Counted from the stretch's first letter, positions 1-9,015 are shown. The stretch is 64,000 nt of DNA from Novisyntrophococcus fermenticellae (GCF_018866245.1 NZ_CP076458.1:1736001-1800000), one strand, 5' to 3'. Notes: a model not told the origin generated them from the sequence alone. Program-made: numbers and translations.

Positions 1-1684
1 CTAACGGATTCATAATCGTAATTGCATTTCTTAAATCATCTTTTTCAGACAGAAGCAATTTGTCAAATATCTTTGGACTTTCAAAGGAGTAACTCATTCC
101 CTGCGAAAATCCACAGTATTCTGCCACATCTCTTGCTTTTTCTTCAATTCTCAGTTTAAAGGGCAATTTCCCCGTAGTCGCCTGCCCGCTTGGCAGGGTA
201 GTCGGAATATTATCATATCCAAAAAAGCGAGCTACCTCTTCAGCCAGGTCCGCAGTACGGAGGATATCTTGACGGAAGGTCGGGGCTATGATTTCATTGC
301 TCTCCTCGTCATATTCCAGCTCTACCTTTGCAAGATAATCCAACATAGTCTGGTCATCCAGTTCTGTTCCGAGAAGATTATTAATGCGGTCCGGCTCAAA
401 GTTTACGCGTACGGGTTCCTTCACCTGGCTGTATACATCTACAATACCACCAACGATTTCACCTGCTCCCAATTCTTCCATTAACTGGCAGGCGCGGTCA
501 ATAGCTGCCTTCGCATTATTAGGATCCAGACCTTTCTCGAACTTTCCCGAAGCATCTGTACGAAGGCCTACACGTTTACTGGACAGACGGATGTTCGTTC
601 CATCAAAGCAGGCAGCCTCAAACAATACAGTCTTAACATGATCTGTAATCATGGAGTTTTCTCCACCCATGATACCTGCAATTCCGACAGGCTTCTCCCC
701 GTCACAAATCATCAGCACATGCTCATCCATCTGGCGTTCCTGACCATCCAAAGTAACAAACTTCTCATCTTTGCGGGCGCGTCTGACGATAATCTTGCCA
801 CCTGCAATCGTATCCAGATCATAGGCATGCATTGGCTGGCCGTACTCTTCCATCACGTAATTTGTAATATCAACCAGGTTATTGATTGGACGGATTCCAT
901 TGGCAGCCAGACATCTTTGCATCCACTTTGGGGATGGTCCTATTTTCACATTCTTTACCACACGGGCGGTGTAACGGGGACACAGTTCTTTGTCCTCTAC
1001 TTCAACCTGGATGTAGTTATGGGCATCTTCATCATTACCGGTGTTCTTTACTACCGGGGCTTTAAATTCCTTATTAAATGTTGCAGCTGCCTCCCTTGCG
1101 ATACCGATAACGCTATAGCAGTCCACACGATTTGAGGTGATTTCATATTCAAAAATCGTATCATCCAATCCTAAGGCGGCAACAGCATCTTCACCGGTTT
1201 TAACATCAGAGCCTTCGGGGAAGATATAGATTCCATTCTCAGGTGCTTCCGGGTACATATCACGGGTACTTCCCAGTTCCTCGATGGAACACATCATACC
1301 CTGGCTTGGAACTCCACGCAGTTTCCCTGCTTTAATTCTGATACCTCCATCCACGTTCTTACCGTCATGACCGCCTGCAACCTTTCCTCCATCCAGAACA
1401 ACCGCCACCTTCTGGCCGGAAGTGCCTGCTTTAACGTTTGGAGCACCGGTCACAATCTGCACGGTATTATCTCCGACATTCACCTGGCAGACTACCAGTT
1501 TATCCGCATCCGGATGCTTTTCCACACTTAAGATCTCGCCAATGACAATCTTCTCAAGATCTGCGTCCAGCTTTTCAAACCCCTCTACTTTTGTACCTGA
1601 TAATGTCATCGCATCTGTATATTCCTGTGCCGTCACATCTAAATCCGGCACATATCTCTTAATCCATGATAATGAAGTATTCAT
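1..1684 (-). CDS. pheT: Phenylalanyl-tRNA synthetase beta subunit, partial (C-terminus off the left edge)
   Basis: The reading frame is open from an ATG at 1684 down to base 1, giving about 561 residues of a protein that is usually near 800 residues, so the C-terminal part (including the anticodon-binding domain) lies outside the window. The start reads MNTSLSWIKRYVPDL, typical of PheT, followed by the EMAP/tRNA-binding domain and the B3/B4 editing region. PheT forms the alpha2-beta2 enzyme with PheS and charges tRNA-Phe in the cytoplasm. It lies 70 nt downstream of pheS and is presumably co-transcribed with it under the Phe T-box. The start is preceded by a GGAGG-type site. Identification is by recognition of the family sequence and the pheS neighbour. 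Confidence 0.95.
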   Translation of the reverse strand, partial: MNTSLSWIKRYVPDLDVTAQEYTDAMTLSGTKVEGFEKLDADLEKIVIGEILSVEKHPDADKLVVCQVNVGDNTVQIVTGAPNVKAGTSGQKVAVVLDGGKVAGGHDGKNVDGGIRIKAGKLRGVPSQGMMCSIEELGSTRDMYPEAPENGIYIFPEGSDVKTGEDAVAALGLDDTIFEYEITSNRVDCYSVIGIAREAAATFNKEFKAPVVKNTGNDEDAHNYIQVEVEDKELCPRYTARVVKNVKIGPSPKWMQRCLAANGIRPINNLVDITNYVMEEYGQPMHAYDLDTIAGGKIIVRRARKDEKFVTLDGQERQMDEHVLMICDGEKPVGIAGIMGGENSMITDHVKTVLFEAACFDGTNIRLSSKRVGLRTDASGKFEKGLDPNNAKAAIDRACQLMEELGAGEIVGGIVDVYSQVKEPVRVNFEPDRINNLLGTELDDQTMLDYLAKVELEYDEESNEIIAPTFRQDILRTADLAEEVARFFGYDNIPTTLPSGQATTGKLPFKLRIEEKARDVAEYCGFSQGMSYSFESPKIFDKLLLSEKDDLRNAITIMNPL

Positions 1685-1754
1685 AATCGTCCTCCAAATT
1701 ATTTGTTCACACTTTTCCTGGGTAATCAGTTTATATTCGCATGGCTAGACAGTA

Positions 1755-2789
1755 TCAAAACTGTTTTAAAAACCTGTAGTCGTTTTCATATAGAAGCCGC
1801 ATATCGTCTATCTCGTATTTCAGCAGTGCAATTCGCTCAAGTCCTACTCCGAATGCAAATCCGGTGTACTCGTCAGGATCTATTCCGCACATCTCGAGTA
1901 CATGGGGGTGTACCATTCCACAGCCTAAGATTTCAATCCAGCCTGATCCCTTACAGAAGCGGCATCCTGTTCCGCCACATTTAAAGCAGCTCACATCCAC
2001 TTCAGCGCTGGGTTCCGTAAATGGAAAATGATGTGGACGGAATTTTGTTCTGGTCTCTTCTCCAAACAGCTCTTTCGCAAATTCTTCCAATGTGCCTTTT
2101 AAATCTGCAAATGTGATGTGCTTGTCGATGACCAGTCCTTCAATCTGATGAAAGGAAGGCGAATGGGTTGCATCCACTTCATCAGAGCGAAATACCCGTC
2201 CCGGTGCAATCATACGGATAGGGAGCTTTCCCTGCTCCATCACACGAGCCTGTACCGGCGAGGTCTGGGTACGAAGGACGATGTCACTGTTGATATAGAA
2301 GGTATCCTGCTCATCTTTTGCCGGATGATTGGCAGGGATATTTAACTTCTCAAAATTGTACAGGTCAAGCTCTATCTCCGGTCCTTCCACGACTTCATAG
2401 CCCATTCCTACAAAGATGCGCTCCACCTCTTCCAAGGCTATGGTGTTTGGATGCCGGTGCCCGATTACATTCTTTTTGGCAGGAAGTGTTACATCGATGA
2501 CTTCAGCCTCCAGTTTTTTCTCCCTCAGCTTACGTTCCAGGTCTGTTCTCACCACTTCCAGCTTCTTCTCAATCTTTTCAGAAACTTCATTAACCATCTG
2601 TCCGACCTTGGGACGATCCTCCGGTACAACATCCTTCATGCTTTTTTTCAATGCGGTCAATTTTCCTTTTTTTCCAAGAAAATTGACACGTGCCTCATTT
2701 AATTTCTCAGGTGCATCGGAAGCTTCAATCCTTTCCATGGCTTCGTTTAAGATAGCTTCCAGCTTTTCTTTCATGTTTACATCACTCAT
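1755..2789 (-). CDS. pheS: Phenylalanyl-tRNA synthetase alpha subunit
   Basis: This 344-residue protein has the usual PheS length. An N-terminal coiled-coil of about 90 residues (tRNA-binding arm) precedes the class II catalytic core. Motif 2 region contains RVFRSDEVDATHSPSFHQIEG, seen around residues 200-220, and motif 3 contains FGVGLERIALLKY near residue 320. A Cys-rich stretch (CFKCGGTGCRFCKGSG, about residues 270-285) is the form common in Firmicutes PheS. It attaches phenylalanine to tRNA-Phe together with PheT. The ATG at 2789 has an AAAGGAG site 8 nt upstream. The gene follows a T-box leader, so it is expected to be induced when uncharged tRNA-Phe accumulates. Confidence 0.97.
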   Translation of the reverse strand: MSDVNMKEKLEAILNEAMERIEASDAPEKLNEARVNFLGKKGKLTALKKSMKDVVPEDRPKVGQMVNEVSEKIEKKLEVVRTDLERKLREKKLEAEVIDVTLPAKKNVIGHRHPNTIALEEVERIFVGMGYEVVEGPEIELDLYNFEKLNIPANHPAKDEQDTFYINSDIVLRTQTSPVQARVMEQGKLPIRMIAPGRVFRSDEVDATHSPSFHQIEGLVIDKHITFADLKGTLEEFAKELFGEETRTKFRPHHFPFTEPSAEVDVSCFKCGGTGCRFCKGSGWIEILGCGMVHPHVLEMCGIDPDEYTGFAFGVGLERIALLKYEIDDMRLLYENDYRFLKQF

Positions 2790-2820
2790 TACAGATTCTC
2801 CTTTATATTATTATGACGGC

Positions 2821-3078
2821 AAAAAAACTTCGCCCCAAAGGGACGAAGCTATAAGATCCGCGGTACCACCCTGATTTCAGACTGCAAAGTCCGACACTCA
2901 ATTGCTGCTGTAACGTGCAGTCACGTCCTGACCTAATTTCGCTTTCACAAATTTTCAGAAAGGAAGCTCCGATGCGAATCTCAACCTATATCTGAACTTC
3001 GGGGGCTTCCAGCCGATGGCACCCTGTCTCTGGCAGAAAATATAAGTCTACTGACACCTTCATAGCCTTGTTATATAC
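2821..3078 (-). promoter_or_regulatory. T-box leader of pheST (Phe specifier)
   Basis: The minus strand carries the T-box core AGGGTGGTACCGCG at 2872-2859 and, immediately after it, an intrinsic terminator: a GC-rich stem (AGCTTCGTCC pairing with GGGGCGAAGT, 2850-2831) followed by seven T residues at 2827-2821. A candidate specifier codon TTC (Phe) lies at 2996-2994 in the Stem I region, in the context GAAGTTCAGA. This layout is the standard tRNA-sensing antitermination leader. The core and terminator are certain; the specifier assignment is made by position and by the downstream gene. Confidence 0.93.
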
Positions 3079-3084
3079 TTATTT

Positions 3085-3112
3085 ATTTTACTAGAGATTT
3101 CAGATATGTCAA
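3085..3112 (-). promoter_or_regulatory. Promoter of the pheST T-box transcript
   Basis: On the minus strand TTGACA (3112-3107) and TAAAAT (3090-3085) are separated by 16 nt. Transcription would start near 3078, just before the T-box Stem I. Confidence 0.7.
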
Positions 3113-3123
3113 GTGCTGATTTA

Positions 3124-3990
3124 TCATTGGTTGTAAAATCCCCGGATTCGTTTCTCTCCCTGCTCTAAGTGTTTTTTTAAGGCCTCTGTCTCACCCAGGA
3201 CTGTGCAAAGTGCCTGGTATTCATCCCGTATGCCAATTCCATGGGGAACCATGAATGCGCCTGCATCGCTTCCCAACGCTATCTGTACACCCTCTTTCCA
3301 TGCCATACGAAGTCCGTCCTGCTGTATCTTCCATATATCTTTCAGGACACCATCTGGATATCTGCCACAGCCAATCAGATTCTTTACAGTGACTACCGTA
3401 GGCACCCAGACCACATTTTCTTCTCTCATGCACTGAATGCTTTCCAGGCTCTGGTAATTTCCATGTTCGATGGAATCTACCCCGGCTTTCGCAGCATCAA
3501 TCACCGCCCGGGCGGTATTTGTGTGAGACATGACTTTAAAACCTTCTTCATGAGCAATATGAACCATTTCTTTGACTTCACTGTATGAAAGCGGCTCTCC
3601 GGTAATTTGGCCATCTGTATCAAAATCCATAATACCGGTAGTCATGATTTTGATGAAATCACCATGCAGTTTTTTCACTTTTTTTACAAGAGCTGCATAC
3701 TCTTTCAACGTGATGTATCCTTCTCCCACTACTTTTCCATAACAGCCTTCCTTATGGATTGCAAATCCAGGAGTCAGGTAAGTGATTCCATATTCCGGTG
3801 CAAGCTCTCTGGCCAGCAAAGAAGCACCAAACCGGTCCCCTCCATCCCTGACAAATGTGACACATGCATTTTGGTACGATTTCAGGTGCAGACGTATCAG
3901 CTGCTCATCCGGCTTCCTTTCATGTGCCCTTACTGCACTTCGATAATCATATCCATTCATAAAGATGTGAGCGTGACATTCTCCAAACAT
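3124..3990 (-). CDS. Amidohydrolase-superfamily metal-dependent hydrolase
   Basis: This 288-residue protein begins directly at the metal-binding HxH motif (H6 and H8 in ECHAHIF) and keeps the other amidohydrolase ligands: a lysine in DFIKIMTTG (K114, candidate carboxylated lysine), H156 in MSHTNT, H176 in IEHGN and the catalytic aspartate D242 in LGSDAGAF. It therefore has a complete TIM-barrel metal site but lacks the N-terminal beta-sandwich of the usual 380-400 residue enzymes. The substrate cannot be read from the sequence. It starts 24 nt after the cobC stop, as the last gene of the cobalamin operon, so a role with a corrinoid precursor or a lower-ligand base is possible but only inferred by position. 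Confidence 0.8.
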   Translation of the reverse strand: MFGECHAHIFMNGYDYRSAVRAHERKPDEQLIRLHLKSYQNACVTFVRDGGDRFGASLLARELAPEYGITYLTPGFAIHKEGCYGKVVGEGYITLKEYAALVKKVKKLHGDFIKIMTTGIMDFDTDGQITGEPLSYSEVKEMVHIAHEEGFKVMSHTNTARAVIDAAKAGVDSIEHGNYQSLESIQCMREENVVWVPTVVTVKNLIGCGRYPDGVLKDIWKIQQDGLRMAWKEGVQIALGSDAGAFMVPHGIGIRDEYQALCTVLGETEALKKHLEQGEKRIRGFYNQ

Positions 3991-4014
3991 GTTCTCTGCC
4001 TTTCCATCACGGTT

Positions 4015-4614
4015 TTAATCACGGAGAATTTTACCGTCTACCACAAGTTCGCGCCTTCCGTATTTCCAATGTTCCAGATGCGTACGGATTTTATAGCCTT
4101 CCGCATTTTTTACATGCCAGTCAAAATAAGGAGCATGGGGTAATCCATAGGCATCGAGAATACTCATAATAGTTCCACCGTGCACCACCATGGCTACATT
4201 CTCCAGTTTTTCATGTATACAGATTTCTATCATCTGATCAAAAGCACTCAGACAGCGCTGTTTAAAGTCCACTACCGATTCGCCTTTTGGGAATCCGAGA
4301 ATACCTTCACTGTCAATCCACTTTTGATACGTTTCGTTATCAGACAATTCCTGATAATTTTTATTCTCAAATTCTCCGAAGTCACATTCTCTGAATCCAT
4401 CAATAACGGTCTGTTCCCGTTTCGGAAACATAAGTAAAGCAGTCTGCTTGCAGCGAGTCATAGGACTTACAAAGACACGCTCCACTGGATCTGGCTGAAG
4501 CCTGGTCAGTTCCTCAGACTCAGATTCCATAAGTGGTTCGTCCGTTGTTCCTATATAGCGCCCCAGTGTATTTCCATACGTTTTTCCATGTCGTATCATC
4601 AAAATCTTAAGCAT
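4015..4614 (-). CDS. cobC: Alpha-ribazole phosphatase-like histidine phosphatase
   Basis: The 199-residue protein starts with the phosphohistidine motif RHGKT (H9, the nucleophile) and has the second catalytic histidine in VVHGGTIM (near residue 144), as in the phosphoglycerate mutase-like histidine phosphatases. In cobalamin operons this family removes the 5' phosphate of alpha-ribazole phosphate (or adenosylcobalamin 5'-phosphate) in the nucleotide-loop pathway. The first 8 nt overlap the end of the upstream CobU-like gene, which points to translational coupling. The family alone would also allow a general phosphatase; the neighbours cobS, cobU and cobT make CobC the best call. Confidence 0.85.
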   Translation of the reverse strand: MLKILMIRHGKTYGNTLGRYIGTTDEPLMESESEELTRLQPDPVERVFVSPMTRCKQTALLMFPKREQTVIDGFRECDFGEFENKNYQELSDNETYQKWIDSEGILGFPKGESVVDFKQRCLSAFDQMIEICIHEKLENVAMVVHGGTIMSILDAYGLPHAPYFDWHVKNAEGYKIRTHLEHWKYGRRELVVDGKILRD

Positions 4615-4987
4615 TTTTTATCACCATCCCAATTCCACATACTACCCGATGCACCTCCGCCGCATGCGCTGCCAGACTGGTACAGATACGTCCTGTCTTC
4701 TCCCTCCAGAACCTGTCTTTGGCATCTACGGGTACCACACCATATCCCAATTCATCTGAAATGATAAGAATTTCCGGATTTTCTTCCGCCAGTTTTTCGG
4801 GAAGCTCTCCCAATTCCTCTCTGTCCAGAAAACGATACACAAACCGATGAAAGTGTTCAATTGCTCCACAGGAGAAAATGTCATCAAATGTACAATTCTC
4901 GCCGTCTATCCAGGGGGCATCTATCTTAAAGTTTTCTTTCGCATAAGTTCCTTTTCCCTGAAAGGTTCCTCCAATTACCAATATCAT
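4607..4987 (-). CDS. Short CobU-like P-loop protein (second CobU paralogue)
   Basis: This is a 126-residue protein. I chose the ATG at 4987 over an upstream in-frame ATG at 5038 because it has a GGGAGG site and overlaps the cobS stop by four bases (ATGA). The N-terminus has a P-loop of CobU type (GGTFQGKGT). The C-terminal half has the CobU signature that follows the second strand (ISDELGYGVVPVDAKDRFWR and then AAHAAEVHRVV). It lacks the central RHRxR guanylylation region of full-length CobU, so it is shorter than the usual 180 residues. It may be a kinase-only form, or a partner of the CobU encoded two genes upstream. The CobU relationship is clear; the exact activity is not. Confidence 0.75.
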   Translation of the reverse strand: MILVIGGTFQGKGTYAKENFKIDAPWIDGENCTFDDIFSCGAIEHFHRFVYRFLDREELGELPEKLAEENPEILIISDELGYGVVPVDAKDRFWREKTGRICTSLAAHAAEVHRVVCGIGMVIKNA

Positions 4988-5760
4988 AAAAACCTCCCCA
5001 TTCCGTATCGAAGGATGACAACCATAAGCAGCATCCAAAGCTCACACAGGCTTAAAAAGTACCCTGCCAGGTCTCCGGTAATCCCTCCAAAGTATTTGTA
5101 GCTCTTCATGCGATAGAATATAAATACCAGCACCGCTGTACCAAAAACCACAGCCCCGGGCAGCGGATTCAGCCGGCACATCACGATAAGAAGAAGCATA
5201 AGTGTAATAATTACAACCAGACGTACCACCTGGCTTTGTGCTTTATCAGCAAATGCAGCCGCACTTCCTTTGGGATTTACATTCCTGAAACAGACAACAG
5301 ATAATGCACTGAAACAGCGGGAGACCATAAAACTCAGACAATATATGGGCAAGATTTCTTTTGTTATCTCTGTTGCAGCACCAAAATACATCACAAACCA
5401 GATACATCCCATAATAACTGCAAATGCACCCGCATGAGGATCTTTTAAGATTGTAAGACGCTGTTCCTTCTCTCTCCAGGAACTTAAGGCATCCATTGTA
5501 TCCAGAAATCCATCCATATGGATTCCCCCTGTCACAACAATAGGAATAAGTGTTGCCACTGCAGAACGAAATATTGTACCAAATGCCATATAAAAAGCCA
5601 GTTGAAACCACGCATATTCAATTGCGCCTATTGCCAGCCCCACCCATGGAAAAAAACACATCGCATAGGACATGTTCTCCTTTGTCCAGTCGGCTCTGGG
5701 CATAGGAATCTTAGAATACATTGCGAATGCAACTACAAAACTGTTCCATACTTTTTTCAT
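4984..5760 (-). CDS. cobS: Adenosylcobinamide-GDP ribazoletransferase
   Basis: This 258-residue hydrophobic protein has several membrane segments and the CobS acidic motif GGIHMDGFLDTMDALSSW (near residues 78-95), which corresponds to the DGxxDTxDA motif of the family. CobS joins alpha-ribazole (phosphate) to adenosylcobinamide-GDP at the membrane in the last condensation of cobalamin synthesis. It starts 10 nt after cobU and its stop overlaps the start of the short CobU-like gene. Length is normal for the family (about 250 residues). Confidence 0.95.
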   Translation of the reverse strand: MKKVWNSFVVAFAMYSKIPMPRADWTKENMSYAMCFFPWVGLAIGAIEYAWFQLAFYMAFGTIFRSAVATLIPIVVTGGIHMDGFLDTMDALSSWREKEQRLTILKDPHAGAFAVIMGCIWFVMYFGAATEITKEILPIYCLSFMVSRCFSALSVVCFRNVNPKGSAAAFADKAQSQVVRLVVIITLMLLLIVMCRLNPLPGAVVFGTAVLVFIFYRMKSYKYFGGITGDLAGYFLSLCELWMLLMVVILRYGMGRFL

Positions 5761-5770
5761 CCTTGTTCCT

Positions 5771-6283
5771 CTATTTTATTTTTAACGGGATTCCGTATAC
5801 AACCTCGGTCATGCAATCAGCCTCAGCAGCCATCTGAATATTGATGTTAGCCAGACAACGCTGATAGTTTACAGTTTCCTCATCATATTGGATTCCATCC
5901 GAAAAAATCTCATTAGTTACTACAATCAAGTTGCTACACTGAGATAAAAGGCTTCTGATTCCTTCCATCACTACAGGAACCGTATGGATTCCCGCCCCTT
6001 CTGATTGAAACATTTCATTTGCAGTCAGATTTGACATACACTCCAACAATACATTTGCCTTAAGAGGCACTTGAACGAAGGCCAGATTCGTATAACACTC
6101 AACGGTTTCAAATTTTTTCTCCGCACGCATCCTTCGATGCCTCGCAATTCTATGATTGCTTTCCTCATCGAAAGGATACATGGTGGCAATATAAATCCTC
6201 GGCGCATCTCCCAGTTTTAAAATCTCCTCCTCCGCATAAGCAGACTTCCCACTGCCTGAACCACCTGTTATTACGTGAAACAT
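5771..6283 (-). CDS. cobU: Adenosylcobinamide kinase / guanylyltransferase
   Basis: This 170-residue protein has the CobU P-loop GGSGSGKSAYAE (residues 7-18), the following strand IYIATMYP and the guanylylation segment RIARHRRMR, which contains the histidine that accepts GMP in the known enzymes. The C-terminal half is less canonical than usual: where most CobU proteins have SNEVGxGxVP it reads TNEIFSDGIQYDEET. That signature is instead found in the short CobU-like protein two genes downstream. It phosphorylates adenosylcobinamide and transfers GMP. It sits between cobT (60 nt gap) and cobS (10 nt gap). Confidence 0.9.
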   Translation of the reverse strand: MFHVITGGSGSGKSAYAEEEILKLGDAPRIYIATMYPFDEESNHRIARHRRMRAEKKFETVECYTNLAFVQVPLKANVLLECMSNLTANEMFQSEGAGIHTVPVVMEGIRSLLSQCSNLIVVTNEIFSDGIQYDEETVNYQRCLANINIQMAAEADCMTEVVYGIPLKIK

Positions 6284-6318
6284 AAACCCTCCCTTTTGTG
6301 CAGAACCATCCGTAGTGT

Positions 6319-6348
6319 CATAGAGTCAATAGGTATTTTGACTCTATG
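6319..6348 (-). other. Intercistronic hairpin overlapping the cobT stop codon
   Basis: CATAGAGTCAA (6319-6329) and TTGACTCTATG (6338-6348) form an 11-bp perfect stem with an 8-nt loop. It includes the cobT TAG stop. There is no T-run after it on the minus strand, so it is more likely an mRNA processing or stability element than a terminator. Confidence 0.6.
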
Positions 6349-7392
6349 GCAACGGCTGGTAAGCATCTATGGAATTCTCTTCAAATGTAGACATCCCCTC
6401 ATAGACAGCCTTTGCCATATCCAGAAGCGGAAACAATGTCACAGCACCAGTACCTTCTCCAAGACACATGTCACAGGTCAGGAATGCCTCCTTATGCAAA
6501 GCCTCCAGAAGCATCTTTGCAGCCGGTTCTTTCGAAACATGAGAAGCAATCATATAGTCAAGAGCCGTGGGACAGATTCTGGACGCACAAAGGGCTGCCA
6601 CGCATGAAATAAATCCATCCATAACAACTGGCAACTTATAATATGCCCCTCCAAGGAAGACTCCTGTCATACCCGCAATGTCAAAACCTCCTACCTTTGC
6701 CAGCACATCCACACCGTCCATCGGATCCGGTTGGTTTAACTCTATGGCTTTTTTTATTACACTGATTTTTCTGTTCAAACCATCGCTGGAAAGTCCGGCT
6801 CCCCTTCCAGTTACTTCTTCCACAGGCTTATGCAGAAGCACCGCTGCCATGGCACTGCTGGATGTGGTATTTCCAATTCCCATTTCTCCGGTGGCCAAAA
6901 GCCCACAGCCTTCCTTTTTCCGTTCTTTTACCAGCTGAATGCCTGTCTCAATTCCCTGCAGCGCCTGCTCTTTTGTCATGGCCGGTTCCTCGGCCATATT
7001 CTTCGTACCATAAGCAATTTTACAATTCCTTAATGTGGTATCACGGGCAATTCCCATATCCACCGGCAGGATATCTGCCCCGGTTTTATGACAAAGGATT
7101 GCAGCCGTAGCCTTTTCCTGCAGAAAATTTTCAGATACAATCGCCGTAACTTCCTGTCCTGTCTGCGTAACGCCCTCTTTCACCACACCGTTATCCGCAC
7201 AGAGAATAATCAGGGATTTTTATCAATATCTATTTGTTCTATCCTTTGTATTCCTGCTATTTGAACGATTACATCTTCCAGTTTGCCAAGACTGTGGAGG
7301 GGTTTTGCAATGCTGTTCCAATGCTGTACTGCACGCTGCATCGCCTCTTTATCCAATGGTTCTATCTTCTCACATATCTGCTCCAGCTTCAT
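6344..7392 (-). pseudogene. cobT: Nicotinate-nucleotide--dimethylbenzimidazole phosphoribosyltransferase, split by a frameshift
   Basis: Two adjacent frames together make one full-length CobT of about 350 residues. Bases 7392-7210 encode the N-terminus (MKLEQICEKIEPLDKEAMQ and on to IDIDKNP, then a stop). Bases 7216-6344 encode the rest, beginning SLIILCADNGVVKEG and including GEMGIGNTTSSSAM, the GAGLSSDGL loop and LGEGTGAV with the catalytic glutamate. The break is in a run of five A (plus-strand T 7217-7221); one more A would restore a continuous frame (DKKSLIILCADNG). CobT makes alpha-ribazole 5'-phosphate. It may be a real pseudogene, a sequencing or assembly error, or less likely a programmed shift. 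All visible catalytic motifs are intact. Confidence 0.9.
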
Positions 7393-7437
7393 ATCCTTTT
7401 CCCCTTTTTCTCATTCGTTTAATAACGGAAGGGACAG

Positions 7438-7470
7438 ATGGCCGTATTGGCCCTACTGTCCCTGTATCAT
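7438..7470. other. Hairpin between thrC and cobT
   Basis: GGGACAG and CTGTCCC enclose an inner GGCC/GGCC pair, so the stretch can fold as an interrupted stem. It lies 3' of thrC on the minus strand but has no T-run, so it may be a weak terminator or attenuator ahead of cobT. No cobalamin riboswitch is visible in the 132-nt gap. Confidence 0.35.
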
Positions 7471-7524
7471 TTATGTTGTGACATTTCATGCAGGTATGAA
7501 ATGCAAGACCTTTTGACCCTGGTA

Positions 7525-9015
7525 TTACCAAACTCCAAGTATTTTTTTTACAATGCCGTCCATCTCATCCACTTCTACTACTGTATCATGAAGTACCGGA
7601 GCTGTACGGATTTCTTCGATGGCGTCAGGCACCGGGACTTTTGCGATTTCGCAAAGTGCATCAATTTGCTCCATATCAGTCAACGTGTCAAAACGTTCTG
7701 CGTCAATTGCATGAAGAACACTCCTTGCAAACTTATACGGACTGGCCGTCGACGCAATCACGGTAGTCGCCAGGTCCTTCGTTTCTGCTTTATATTTGTC
7801 ATATACGGCTGCGGCAACTGCTGTATGTGTATCAATCACATAACCTGTATCTTCATACAACTTCCTGATTGCTGCTGCTGCCTCGTCTTCTGTAGCATAA
7901 TTTCCATAAAAATCTTTCAGTTCTGCCTTCATTTCGTCCGTAATCCCATAGGCTCCGCTGTCGGACAGGGATTCCATGAATGCCTTATTCTTCTCCTCAG
8001 ATCCTGCAATCTTGTATATCAGACGTTCCAGATTGCTGGAAATCAATATATCCATTGAGGGTGAGGTAGTAAGGAGGAATTCCCGGTTTCTGTCATAATT
8101 TCCTGTCCGGAAGAAGTCATAGAGCACCTTGTTGTCATTGGAGGCACAGATTAGTTCACCGATTGGCAGCCCCATGTTTTTGGCATAGTAAGCGGCAAGG
8201 ATATTTCCAAAGTTACCTGTAGGAACCACCACATTCATCTTTTCCCCGTCTTTCAGTTTTCCCCTCCGTACCAGAGATGCATAGGCATGCACATAGTATA
8301 CCACCTGTGGCACCAGACGCCCAATATTAATTGAATTTGCAGAGCTGAACTGGAAACCTTCCCTCTCTAATTCTTCTGCCAGCTCTTTGTCATTAAAAAT
8401 CTGCTTAACTCCAGTCTGGGCATCGTCAAAGTTTCCACGGATTGCTACGACATGCGTGTTCTTTCCCTTCTGTGTCAGCATCTGTTTTTCCTGAACCGGA
8501 CTCACTCCATCCTTTGGATAAAATACAATAATTCTGGTTCCCGGAACATCCGCAAAACCAGCCATGGCTGCTTTTCCGGTATCACCGGAGGTTGCGGTCA
8601 GTATCACGATTTCATTATGAACTTTATTTTTCCTGGCGGAAGTTGTCAGAAGATGTGGAAGGATAGAAAGTGCCATATCCTTAAACGCGATGGTTGCACC
8701 GTGAAACAGTTCCAGATAATAAACTCCATCCCCTTCATGCAGAGGTGCTATCTCTTGCGTATCAAATTTTTCGTCATAAGCATGCGCAATACAGGATTTC
8801 AGTTCCTCTTCTGTAAAGTCCGTAAAGAAGCGGCCCATTACTTCGTATGCCACTTCCTGATAGTTCATCTTTATCAAATCACTCATCGGAATATTAAGCT
8901 TTGGGATCTGAACAGGAACATACAAACCTCCGTCCCCCGCCAGTCCTTTTAAGATTGCCTGTGAAGCTGTTACCGTACTTCCATCGCCACGGGTACTTTT
9001 ATATAATACATCCAT
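7525..9015 (-). CDS. thrC: Threonine synthase
   Basis: The 496-residue protein has the PLP lysine in HGATIAFKDMALS (near residue 110) and the phosphate-binding loop TATSGDTGKAAM typical of threonine synthase. The N-terminus (YKSTRGDGSTVTASQAI) is the usual ThrC Tyr-x-STRG start. It converts O-phosphohomoserine to L-threonine in the cytoplasm. It has its own promoter and a GGGAG site before the ATG at 9015. Cobalamin genes follow downstream, and threonine is also a source of the aminopropanol arm, but that link is only suggestive. Confidence 0.97.
   Translation of the reverse strand: MDVLYKSTRGDGSTVTASQAILKGLAGDGGLYVPVQIPKLNIPMSDLIKMNYQEVAYEVMGRFFTDFTEEELKSCIAHAYDEKFDTQEIAPLHEGDGVYYLELFHGATIAFKDMALSILPHLLTTSARKNKVHNEIVILTATSGDTGKAAMAGFADVPGTRIIVFYPKDGVSPVQEKQMLTQKGKNTHVVAIRGNFDDAQTGVKQIFNDKELAEELEREGFQFSSANSINIGRLVPQVVYYVHAYASLVRRGKLKDGEKMNVVVPTGNFGNILAAYYAKNMGLPIGELICASNDNKVLYDFFRTGNYDRNREFLLTTSPSMDILISSNLERLIYKIAGSEEKNKAFMESLSDSGAYGITDEMKAELKDFYGNYATEDEAAAAIRKLYEDTGYVIDTHTAVAAAVYDKYKAETKDLATTVIASTASPYKFARSVLHAIDAERFDTLTDMEQIDALCEIAKVPVPDAIEEIRTAPVLHDTVVEVDEMDGIVKKILGVW

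Noticed and set aside
7393..7524. Possible cobalamin riboswitch upstream of cobT
   Set aside because: The 132-nt gap is too short and I find no B12-box-like core; only weak hairpins are present.
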